In this document: positions 8,468 through 15,885 of the stretch, piece after piece | Layout: the number at the start of each line of letters is the position of its first letter | How positions within the stretch are numbered: the stretch's first letter is position 1 | DNA from: Bacteroidales bacterium | Lineage (GTDB): Bacteria > Bacteroidota > Bacteroidia > Bacteroidales > UBA12077 | Assembly (NCBI GenBank): GCA_016342685.1 | Contig: JAEINU010000002.1 | Coordinates: forward strand, 329,085-393,084 | Length of the DNA stretch: 64,000 nt | Direction of reading: 5' to 3' | Notes under the pieces: model-generated | The model's database searches: none | Told to the model about the DNA's origin: nothing | The model's input: only the letters and a program-made list of their open reading frames with translations | Program-made: the position numbers and the translations under genes

Positions 8468-9535
8468 ATGAAAAAAACAATCATACTCTTCCTATTAAGT
8501 GTTATCTCAATAACTTTAGGCGCACAAGAAAAAAATTGTTCTCAAGCAATTTCAAATCAGCAATTTCAATCGAAGCTAAATCAAATTAAATCGAAAAACA
8601 ACGACCAAAAGAGACTACAATTTGCGAAACAGATTGTTCTTAGAAACTGTTTGTCCTGCGCCCAGATTAAAGAAATTGCAACACTATTTGAAAATGACTA
8701 TATAAGGTTCGAATTTGCTAAAAATTCATATAAAAATGCAACAGACAAAGAAAATTTTTATGATGTGTATGATGCGTTTATCTATTATTCGGTAGTTTTT
8801 AAATTACATGATTATGTTACATCAGTAAAAAAACCAAATACCAATACAACAGTTGTTATTCCAAATAAAATTGTCTTTCCAAATTACAAATATCCTTTAA
8901 TAAAAAATTATCAGGGTGTAAAAAACTGCGAAAGAGTTTTATATAACAAATTGTTCTTAGAAAAGGCTCAACAAATAAAGAAAATAGAATCGGCACAAAA
9001 ACGATATATAAAGGCAATTTCTGTTGCAAAAAACAACTGCCTATCGACAGCCCAAATAATGAAAATTTCATCTCTAATTGAGAATGAAAATTACAAACTT
9101 AACTTTGCAAAAGAAGCTTATAAATTTGTTTATGATGTGAGTAATTATATTGAGATGAAACAAACGTTTATTACGCCACGTTTACGAACAGAGTTTATTA
9201 GCTTTATAAATAATCAAACAAATATAAACACCAATATTTGCGCCGTTCCAAATCAAGAGTACAATAAAATTGTAGCAACAATTAAAAACGAAAACTTTAA
9301 TTCGGCTAAACTGCAAACAGCAAAACATCTAATCCAATCAAAAAAATGCTTTTCTCCTATACAAATAAAGGGAATTGTAAACTTATTTGATTACGAAAAT
9401 TCAAGAATTGAAATAGCAATTTTAGCGTATAATCATACCGAGAATAAATCAGATTATTATTCTATAGTTAGTCAAGCTTTCGGATTTGAAAGTAGTAAAA
9501 AAAGATTATTAGATTATATAAAAAATCAAAATTAA
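8468..9535 (+). CDS. Exported DUF4476 repeat protein
   Basis: A 355-residue protein with a signal peptide (residues 1-20) and three tandem copies of the DUF4476 module at about 24-120, 152-247 and 258-352. Each copy has an N-terminal Cys or its equivalent, then 'RL/KL..AK' helices. A 'C-[LF]-S-x2-Q-I' turn is seen at 61-67 (CLSCAQI), 201-207 (CLSTAQI) and 294-300 (CFSPIQI). An aromatic 'ENFYDV'-like ending closes each copy. The paired cysteines suggest disulphides in the periplasm or outside. The function of DUF4476 is not known. It sits 130 bases after the SiaC-like gene and 12 bases before the receiver gene. Confidence 0.85.
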   Translation: MKKTIILFLLSVISITLGAQEKNCSQAISNQQFQSKLNQIKSKNNDQKRLQFAKQIVLRNCLSCAQIKEIATLFENDYIRFEFAKNSYKNATDKENFYDVYDAFIYYSVVFKLHDYVTSVKKPNTNTTVVIPNKIVFPNYKYPLIKNYQGVKNCERVLYNKLFLEKAQQIKKIESAQKRYIKAISVAKNNCLSTAQIMKISSLIENENYKLNFAKEAYKFVYDVSNYIEMKQTFITPRLRTEFISFINNQTNINTNICAVPNQEYNKIVATIKNENFNSAKLQTAKHLIQSKKCFSPIQIKGIVNLFDYENSRIEIAILAYNHTENKSDYYSIVSQAFGFESSKKRLLDYIKNQN

Positions 9536-9547
9536 AACGTAATAAAA

Positions 9548-9916
9548 ATGACAAAAAACGTCTTAATTGTTGACGATTCAAATACAAATAATATTCTTCT
9601 GGAAAGCATTTTAAATGGAGAAGGAATAAATTCACTGATAGCCTATAATGGAAATGAGGCTTTAAAAATAGCATATTCGAAAAAACCAGATCTTATCTTA
9701 CTCGATATAATGATGCCCGAAAAAGATGGGTTAACAGTTTTTAGCGAACTTAAAGATAACAATGAAACAAAAAGCATCCCTGTAGTGTTTATTACTGCAA
9801 GGAACGACGATAATTTAAAGCAAAAAGCAATTAATGCGGGAGCATTTGATTTTATAGAAAAACCAATAAACGTTGCTTATGTGATAGATCTCGTGAAACG
9901 AATTCTACTTAACTAA
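9548..9916 (+). CDS. CheY-like single-domain response regulator
   Basis: A 122-residue stand-alone receiver domain. All phosphorylation residues are in place: the acidic pair Asp9-Asp10, the phosphoacceptor Asp53 in 'LILLDIMMPEKDG', Thr83 in 'FITA', and Lys105 in 'IEKPI'. It has no output domain and so must act by protein-protein contact. The immediate downstream neighbour (11 bases away) is a PAS/SpoIIE/receiver protein, the obvious partner, and the two are surely co-transcribed. No histidine kinase gene is adjacent, so its phosphodonor is not identified. Confidence 0.95.
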   Translation: MTKNVLIVDDSNTNNILLESILNGEGINSLIAYNGNEALKIAYSKKPDLILLDIMMPEKDGLTVFSELKDNNETKSIPVVFITARNDDNLKQKAINAGAFDFIEKPINVAYVIDLVKRILLN

Positions 9917-9927
9917 CAAAATACTTC

Positions 9928-11793
9928 ATGCCTGATAAAAATATTAAAAACCATTTAAATGAATTAAGCACAAAACTTAGTCAGGAAGATTTATTTCTGA
10001 CAATTTCTTCATTATCAGATTTTGTATTTGTTCTGAATACAGAAGGTTATTACACCGAAGCCAAATTCCCAAATCACCACGACACCATTGATTTAGATCC
10101 TAAATCAGTTATAAATAAACATTACAGAGAATGTATTATTAGTGATGATTTCCAAAGAAAATTAGATAAATATCTTTTAAAACTTAAAGAAACTTCTATA
10201 AATCAACAATTCGAATTTACTGTTAAAAATAATAATGGATTCTTTTACTTTAGTGCCCGAATCTCAGAACAAAAGTCAGAGCAAGGAAATATTAAAGGCT
10301 ATGTAATTCTTGCCTATGATATTTCAAAGTATAAAAACGAAGAAACTAAGCTTGCTCAGGAAATAAAGGATCAGAAGAATAAAATTGACGAGGCAGAAAA
10401 AGAAGTAAACTTCTATATTAAACAAGGTGATGTAATAACAAATCAGAGAACGAAAGTACAGAAAGAAAGAGATAAGTTAGCCATTGAGAAGAATGAAATA
10501 GCTAAACAAAAGGCACTTATGGAAACCGACCTGAATTTTATTATGAAACAGGGCGATAAAATAGCTGAACAAAAATACAAGATCAAAAAACAACACGATT
10601 TAGTTCAGAATCAGAAGAAAAAAATAGAAGATAGTATTCTTTATGCAAAACGCATACAATCAGCAGTATTACCTCCAAACCGTTTTATTCAGTACTTACT
10701 CTCAGAACATTTTATTTTCTACAAACCACGCGATATTGTAAGTGGAGACTTTTATTGGATAAAACAGGTTGATGAAAAAATCTTTATTGCTGCTGCTGAT
10801 TGCACAGGACACGGTGTTCCAGGAGCATTAATGAGTATGCTTGGCATAACATTTCTTAACGAAATTATTAATAAGAATCCGGATATTCATGCTAATGAAA
10901 TATTAAATGAATTAAGAGTTCATATCATTAGTTCACTTCGTCAGACTGGGTCATCTGGTGAAAGTAGAGATGGAATGGATGTTGCGCTTTGTATTATTGA
11001 TCACAAAAATAAAATGCTCGAATTTTCAGGAGCCAACAATCCTTTGTATATGATTCGCGATGGAGAGTTATCTCATATAAAAGGAGATAAAATGCCAATT
11101 GGAATTCACAGAAGAGCTAAGGAATCATTTGTAAATCATTTTATTAATCTAAAACAGGATGATTTAATTTACATTTTCTCTGATGGATATGTAGATCAGT
11201 TTGGTGGTGAATCAGGCAGAAAATTTTTATCGGCGAACTTTAAAGAATTACTGCTCAAAAATACCGATAAATCACTTGCCAAACAAAAACAAATTGTTGA
11301 AAAGACATTTGATGACTGGAAAGGAGATCGCAAGCAACTAGATGATATTCTGGTGATTGGCTTTAAAATATCCTTTGATAAAATTAATAATAAATCGAAA
11401 ATAGATTATAACTGGTCAAATAAAACAATTTTAATTGCCGAAGATGATGATGCTAACTATTTATTATTACAAAAAGCATTGGAAAAAACAAATGCCAACA
11501 TTATACGTGCAGAAAATGGGAAAGATGCGGTAAATTATTGCAAATCAAATCCTGAAATTGATGTTGTATTAATGGATATTCGGATGCCTGTAATGGATGG
11601 TATTGAAGCTACATCTCAAATAAAAGTATTCAGAAGCGATTTGCCAATTGTTGTCCAAACAGCATTTACAATGTCTTCCGAAAAAGAGAAAAGCTTTAAA
11701 GCTGGTTGCGACGATTACATCTCAAAGCCAATTAATATAAAAGAATTATACTCCACTCTTTGCAAGTATATCGAAGAGGAAGGGGAAATATAA
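9928..11793 (+). CDS. PAS / coiled coil / SpoIIE phosphatase / receiver hybrid
   Basis: A 621-residue cytoplasmic signalling protein. A PAS domain lies at about 20-135. A long coiled coil at 137-235 has a duplicated 'KQGD' unit near 165 and 207. A SpoIIE/PP2C-type Ser/Thr phosphatase at about 240-480 shows its metal-binding acids ('VSGDFYW' 271-277, 'AADCTGHGVPGALMSM' 289-304, 'IFSDGYVDQFGG' 416-427, 'LDDILVIG' 471-478). A C-terminal receiver at 498-618 has Asp506, Asp507, phosphoacceptor Asp550 and Lys600. By family logic it dephosphorylates an anti-sigma-antagonist-like or SiaC-like partner, and a SiaC homologue is encoded 1.6 kb upstream. That pairing is inference. Confidence 0.93.
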   Translation: MPDKNIKNHLNELSTKLSQEDLFLTISSLSDFVFVLNTEGYYTEAKFPNHHDTIDLDPKSVINKHYRECIISDDFQRKLDKYLLKLKETSINQQFEFTVKNNNGFFYFSARISEQKSEQGNIKGYVILAYDISKYKNEETKLAQEIKDQKNKIDEAEKEVNFYIKQGDVITNQRTKVQKERDKLAIEKNEIAKQKALMETDLNFIMKQGDKIAEQKYKIKKQHDLVQNQKKKIEDSILYAKRIQSAVLPPNRFIQYLLSEHFIFYKPRDIVSGDFYWIKQVDEKIFIAAADCTGHGVPGALMSMLGITFLNEIINKNPDIHANEILNELRVHIISSLRQTGSSGESRDGMDVALCIIDHKNKMLEFSGANNPLYMIRDGELSHIKGDKMPIGIHRRAKESFVNHFINLKQDDLIYIFSDGYVDQFGGESGRKFLSANFKELLLKNTDKSLAKQKQIVEKTFDDWKGDRKQLDDILVIGFKISFDKINNKSKIDYNWSNKTILIAEDDDANYLLLQKALEKTNANIIRAENGKDAVNYCKSNPEIDVVLMDIRMPVMDGIEATSQIKVFRSDLPIVVQTAFTMSSEKEKSFKAGCDDYISKPINIKELYSTLCKYIEEEGEI

Positions 11794-11815
11794 AATCCGG
11801 TATTAACCGGATTTT
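11792..11815. terminator. Bidirectional intrinsic terminator
   Basis: A 9-bp perfect stem (AAAATCCGG / CCGGATTTT) with loop TATTAA lies between the convergent SpoIIE-receiver gene and the aspartate aminotransferase gene. A and T runs inside the stem ends allow it to work on both strands. Confidence 0.75.
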
Positions 11816-11823
11816 ATGTTGAT

Positions 11824-13026
11824 CTATTTTAATTTATCTAATACATTTTTCATTCTTTTTATTGCTTCTACCAACTTCTCATCTGATGTTGCATATGAAA
11901 AACGAATATAATCAGGAGAGCCAAAAGCGCTTCCGGGAACGGTTGCTACCAATGCTTTTTCAAGAATATACATACACAGTTCTTCTGAATTATTTATTGT
12001 AGTTTCGCCATCTGATTTTCCAAAATATGAGCTCGCTTCAGGAAATAAATAAAAAGCTCCTTGAGGAACATTATTCTTTAATCCTTCAATGTCTTTCATT
12101 AATTCAACCACTAAATCGCGTCTTCGTTTAAAAGCTTTTACCATATCTTTTATACAGTTACTCTCGGTATTAAAAGCAGCGATAGATGCCATTTGTGAAA
12201 TGGAAGAAGCTCCTGAAGTTACTTGACCTTGAATTTTATTACAAGCTTTTGCTATCCATTGCGGTGCAGCAATAAAACCAATTCTCCAACCTGTCATCGC
12301 ATAACCCTTAGAAACACCATTAACAACAATAACTTTATCTTTTATAAAATCAAATTGAGCAATACTCTCATGAGTGCTTTCAAAATTTATATGCTCATAA
12401 ATTTCATCTGAAATAATATAGATATCGTGATCTGCATTTGCAATAACTTCTGCAATAGCTTTTAATTCTTCTTTAGTATATAAGCTACCTGTTGGATTTG
12501 ATGGAGAACACAAAAATAAAACCTTTGTTTTTGGTGTTATTGCACTTTTTAATTGCTCTGGTGTAATTTTGAAATCGTTATCGATATTTGTTTGGATAAT
12601 TACATTTTCACCCTCGGCAAGTTTTACCAACTCGACATAACTAACCCAATATGGTGCAGGAACAATAACTTCATCTCCTTTATTAACTAATGATAATATT
12701 ATATTAGCTAAAGAATGCTTTGCACCATTCGAAACAACAATCTGATCCTTTTTATATTCCAGATTATTATCTCTCTTAAGTTTATTTGAAATAGCTTCTA
12801 ATAAATCTGGATAACCAGGTACCGGAGAATAATGACTATAATTATCTTTAATCGCCTTAATTGCAGCCTCTTTTATATGTTCAGGTGTATTAAAATCAGG
12901 TTCACCTACACTTAAATTTATAACATCATGACCTTGTGCTTGTAAATCACGACTTTTTTGACTCATAGCAAGTGTTTGCGATATTGCCAAACTTGAAACT
13001 CTTAATGAAACATCTTCCATAATCAT
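11824..13026 (-). CDS. aspC: Aspartate aminotransferase, class I/II fold
   Basis: A 400-residue PLP-dependent aminotransferase that interconverts aspartate and 2-oxoglutarate with oxaloacetate and glutamate in the cytoplasm. It resembles the thermophile-type subgroup Ib enzymes (Thermus/Bacillus-like AspC). Visible signatures are 'SVGEPDFNTPEHI' at 39-51, 'PAPYWVSY' at 123-130, 'SPSNPTG' at 174-180, 'DEIYEHI' near 207 and the PLP-binding Lys240 in 'VSKGYAMTGWRIGF'. The C-terminal substrate arginine is in 'YIRFSYA'. An ATG two codons in (13020) is an equally possible start. It appears monocistronic; the exact amino-acid range is not certain. Confidence 0.92.
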   Translation of the reverse strand: MIMEDVSLRVSSLAISQTLAMSQKSRDLQAQGHDVINLSVGEPDFNTPEHIKEAAIKAIKDNYSHYSPVPGYPDLLEAISNKLKRDNNLEYKKDQIVVSNGAKHSLANIILSLVNKGDEVIVPAPYWVSYVELVKLAEGENVIIQTNIDNDFKITPEQLKSAITPKTKVLFLCSPSNPTGSLYTKEELKAIAEVIANADHDIYIISDEIYEHINFESTHESIAQFDFIKDKVIVVNGVSKGYAMTGWRIGFIAAPQWIAKACNKIQGQVTSGASSISQMASIAAFNTESNCIKDMVKAFKRRRDLVVELMKDIEGLKNNVPQGAFYLFPEASSYFGKSDGETTINNSEELCMYILEKALVATVPGSAFGSPDYIRFSYATSDEKLVEAIKRMKNVLDKLK

Positions 13027-13212
13027 TTTAATTATTTATCATCAATTGTACTATAAAATCTTATCTGCTTTTTTACTAAATTTGATCTATTTTTGTATAA
13101 TATTCTCAACTTTATTTAAGTAAATTACAAAGATAAATTAAATAAAAGTATTAATTTGTGTTGTAAAGCAACATCTGTTAAATTGCAATTCAAATAGATT
13201 AAACAACTAATT

Positions 13213-13734
13213 ATGAGCGAAATATTAGAAATATTAAAGTACACAACTCCCGCGTTAATCGTTTTTCTTTCCAGTTGGTTAATTCTTAAACAATTAATTA
13301 AAAACGATCAACACAAACGAAATTACGAAATGGTAATAAAAAACCAACAAATCACCACTCCTATTCGACTACAGGCCTATGAAAGATTTGCTTTATTACT
13401 TGAAAGAATTTCTCCAGAATCTCTGATAATGAGACTTAATAAACCAAAAATGACAACACAACAGTTACAAACCGAACTCTTAAACAATATTCGTTCGGAG
13501 TTCGATCATAATGTATCGCAACAAATATATATTACTCCCCAAACTTGGGAAATTATTAAAAGTACACGAACAAATATTATTAAGTTGATCAATACGGCAA
13601 CAAAAAGAATAAAGCCAAATGCTCCTGCCTTCGAACTTGGAAAAGCCATCTTAGAAGATCTAATGCTATTGGAAAAATCACCAATAAATATTGCACTAGA
13701 AGTTTTAAAAAAGGAAGTAAGACAACTTTATTAA
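13213..13734 (+). CDS. Conserved Bacteroidota membrane-anchored protein (DUF7935-like)
   Basis: A 173-residue protein with one N-terminal membrane segment at about 11-28 ('TTPALIVFLSSWLILKQLI') followed by a charged, helical cytoplasmic part. The stretch 'PIRLQAYERFALLLERISPESLIMRL' is characteristic of a widespread Bacteroidota family of unknown function. No catalytic motif is seen. It diverges from the aspartate aminotransferase gene across 186 bases and is followed after 23 bases by the HAD hydrolase gene, with which it may be co-transcribed. Confidence 0.8.
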   Translation: MSEILEILKYTTPALIVFLSSWLILKQLIKNDQHKRNYEMVIKNQQITTPIRLQAYERFALLLERISPESLIMRLNKPKMTTQQLQTELLNNIRSEFDHNVSQQIYITPQTWEIIKSTRTNIIKLINTATKRIKPNAPAFELGKAILEDLMLLEKSPINIALEVLKKEVRQLY

Positions 13735-13757
13735 AATATCAATACAAAAAAATAAAG

Positions 13758-14471
13758 ATGTATACTAAAATTAAGGTCATTGGATTTGATGCTGACGATA
13801 CTTTATGGGTTAACGAACCTTATTTTAGAGATATTGAAGATAAATTTTGTCAATTATTAAAACAATATCTTCCAGAAAAAACTATTTCTAAAAAACTTTT
13901 AGAAGTTGAGATTAGCAATCTGAAAATATATGGTTACGGTGTTAAAGGATTTATTTTATCGTTAATTGAAACTGCCCTTAAAATAAGTGCTGATAAGGTT
14001 GATCCCGAAATAATAGAAGCAACAATTAATTTAGGTAAAGAACTCCTAAATAAAGACATTATTTTGCTTGACGGGGTTACAAAAGTTTTAGAAAACCTTT
14101 CTTGTAAAAACTATAAACTTATTGTAGCAACCAAAGGGGATTTGCTTGATCAAGAAAGAAAATTGAAAAAATCGGGATTAGAAAAATACTTTCATCATAT
14201 TGAAGTTATGAGCGATAAAACAGAGATTGATTATCGTAAACTTTTGAATCATTTGGATGTTAAGCCTTCTGAATTTGTGATGATTGGAAATTCGTTAAAA
14301 TCAGATATACTACCTCTTCTTAATATAGGATGCAAGGCCATTCATATTCCTTTTCATACAACTTGGGAACATGAGAATATTTCAAAATTAAAATTAGAAA
14401 AGCTAAAGTACAATACTGTAGACACTATTTCTCAAATTCTAAATTTTTTCCCGAATGAAAAAAATAATTGA
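13758..14471 (+). CDS. HAD-superfamily hydrolase
   Basis: A 237-residue haloacid-dehalogenase-like phosphatase. Motif I is 'GFDADDTLW' at residues 9-17, with nucleophile Asp11 and general acid Asp13 by pattern DxDxT. Motif II is the Thr of 'IVATKG' near 124. Motif III is the lysine region near 'YFHHIEVMSDK'. Motif IV is 'MIGNSLKSDI' near 176. A helical cap lies between motifs I and II. The substrate is not predictable. The last 17 bases overlap the start of the CAT-like acetyltransferase gene, so translation of the two is coupled. Confidence 0.9.
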   Translation: MYTKIKVIGFDADDTLWVNEPYFRDIEDKFCQLLKQYLPEKTISKKLLEVEISNLKIYGYGVKGFILSLIETALKISADKVDPEIIEATINLGKELLNKDIILLDGVTKVLENLSCKNYKLIVATKGDLLDQERKLKKSGLEKYFHHIEVMSDKTEIDYRKLLNHLDVKPSEFVMIGNSLKSDILPLLNIGCKAIHIPFHTTWEHENISKLKLEKLKYNTVDTISQILNFFPNEKNN

Positions 14472-15084
14472 TTTTAATAATTGGATTAGAAAGGAGCATT
14501 TTAACTGGTTCAAGAACTTTGATGAACCATTTTGGGGAATTGTTTCTGAAGTTGATTGTAGTATAGCTTACGAAAAATCTAAAAAAGATGCTATTCCTTT
14601 TTATCATAACTATCTTCACAAATCATTAAAAATCATAAACTTAATTAAAGAATTTCGATATCGAATAGAAGATGAAAATATTGTTTGTTACGATAAAATT
14701 AATGCTTCAGCTACTTTAAATAATAAAGATGGATTGTATGCAATGTCGTTTATTGAATATCATGAAGATTTAATTGAGTTTAGCAAAATTGCAAAAAAAG
14801 AAGAAGAGCGAATTGGAAGAATTAGTGGTTTAGGAGTAAATTCAAATACAATTCGTACAGATGTGATTCACTACTCTTCGGTTCCTTGGTTTAAATTTAC
14901 AGGATTATCACACGCTCGAAATTACAAATATAAGGATAGCGTACCCAAAATCACTTTTGGAAAATATGAACAGGTAGGAAATAAAAAAATCATGAACATC
15001 TCTATTAATGGGCATCATGGATTAATAGACGGTTCGCATGCAGGAAAATATCTTAAACTATTTCAGGAGTTATTAAATTCTTAA
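14455..15084 (+). CDS. Chloramphenicol acetyltransferase-like (CAT superfamily) protein
   Basis: A 209-residue trimeric-type CAT-fold acyltransferase. The catalytic motif HHxxxDG is intact as 'HHGLIDGSHAGKYL' at residues 187-200 (catalytic His188, structural Asp192). The N-terminal 'FNNWIRKEHFNWFKNFDEPFWGI' also matches the family (R.E.F..F). Whether it acetylates chloramphenicol cannot be told; many chromosomal Bacteroidota homologues are of unknown substrate. It overlaps the HAD gene by 17 bases, composition matches its surroundings and no mobile element is adjacent, so it looks resident rather than an acquired resistance gene. Confidence 0.85.
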   Translation: MKKIIDFNNWIRKEHFNWFKNFDEPFWGIVSEVDCSIAYEKSKKDAIPFYHNYLHKSLKIINLIKEFRYRIEDENIVCYDKINASATLNNKDGLYAMSFIEYHEDLIEFSKIAKKEEERIGRISGLGVNSNTIRTDVIHYSSVPWFKFTGLSHARNYKYKDSVPKITFGKYEQVGNKKIMNISINGHHGLIDGSHAGKYLKLFQELLNS

Positions 15085-15085
15085 T

Positions 15086-15799
15086 CTAACGAGGATCAAG
15101 ATAATAAATAAACCCAGTTGAAATAATCAAGGCTTTATTTTTAGGTTTATCTAATTCTTGCTCAGGCCAAAAATTAGTGTAATTAAAATTATAACGAATT
15201 TCAGATGTATTGTTATCCAAATTTATAAACCCTTTTGTATATCGTAAATCCAGAAAGATATCTAGCCATCTGTTAAAACGCCCTTGGGCGCCTATCCCAG
15301 CAATAATACCCAGATCGAATTGATTCATATTCTTAAGAATATCTTCGTTAATGGATTCAGAAATGTAATCCTCACCCAAAACGATTTCATACGTTCCTTT
15401 TGTATTTGCTGATAATAAATATGAGCCATATCCACCACCATAAATATAAATCTCAGGATCGCTCGTAAAGTTAAATTTTAAATACAATGGAAGTGTAAGA
15501 TAATTTAGATTCATATTCATTTCGTGATTTGAGAATTTACCTCCCTTCGACTCATAATTTAGTTCGCCACGAAACGAAAGCATCGGATGAAAATAAATGG
15601 CTCCAGTAAGCCCAAACTGCAATCCGAATTTCTTAGCAAACTGATCTATTGCATCGTCGCCGGTTACTGTCGATAATATTAATCCTCCACGAACTCCAAA
15701 TGTTGGAATTGTAGACATATTCTGTGCATTTACCAGAAAAGGCGTAACTATAAATACCACGCCTAAGATTAATCTTGATATTTTTGTTTTTATATGCAT
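15086..15799 (-). CDS. Outer-membrane beta-barrel protein (porin family)
   Basis: A 237-residue protein with a signal peptide (residues 1-25, ending 'LVNAQ'). Alternating hydrophobic beta strands and glycine turns follow ('FGVRGGLILSTVTG', 'GLQFGLTGAIYF', 'LTLPLYLKFNF', 'GIIAGIGAQGRF', 'LDLRYTKGFINL'). This is the OmpW/opacity-like 'outer membrane protein beta-barrel' family common in Bacteroidota. No enzymatic role is suggested. The stop is one base from that of the convergent CAT-like gene. It lies downstream of no obvious partner. Confidence 0.85.
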   Translation of the reverse strand: MHIKTKISRLILGVVFIVTPFLVNAQNMSTIPTFGVRGGLILSTVTGDDAIDQFAKKFGLQFGLTGAIYFHPMLSFRGELNYESKGGKFSNHEMNMNLNYLTLPLYLKFNFTSDPEIYIYGGGYGSYLLSANTKGTYEIVLGEDYISESINEDILKNMNQFDLGIIAGIGAQGRFNRWLDIFLDLRYTKGFINLDNNTSEIRYNFNYTNFWPEQELDKPKNKALIISTGFIYYLDPR

Positions 15800-15834
15800 T
15801 CTATATTTAACACTAAATTACAAAAATAAATGAT

Positions 15835-15866
15835 AAAAAAAGCCTGTCAGTTAAATGACAGGCTTT
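15835..15866 (-). terminator. Intrinsic terminator of htpG
   Basis: A 9-bp stem (AGCCTGTCA / TGACAGGCT) with loop GTTAAA lies 20 bases past the htpG stop. On the minus strand it is followed by a run of six T (A-run at 15835-15840). Confidence 0.85.
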
Positions 15867-15885
15867 AATGAATCCAATTATCTAA

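Noticed and set aside
14455-15084. Acquired antibiotic-resistance gene
   Set aside because: The gene is CAT-like but overlaps a housekeeping-type HAD gene, has the same base composition as its neighbours and no mobile element nearby.
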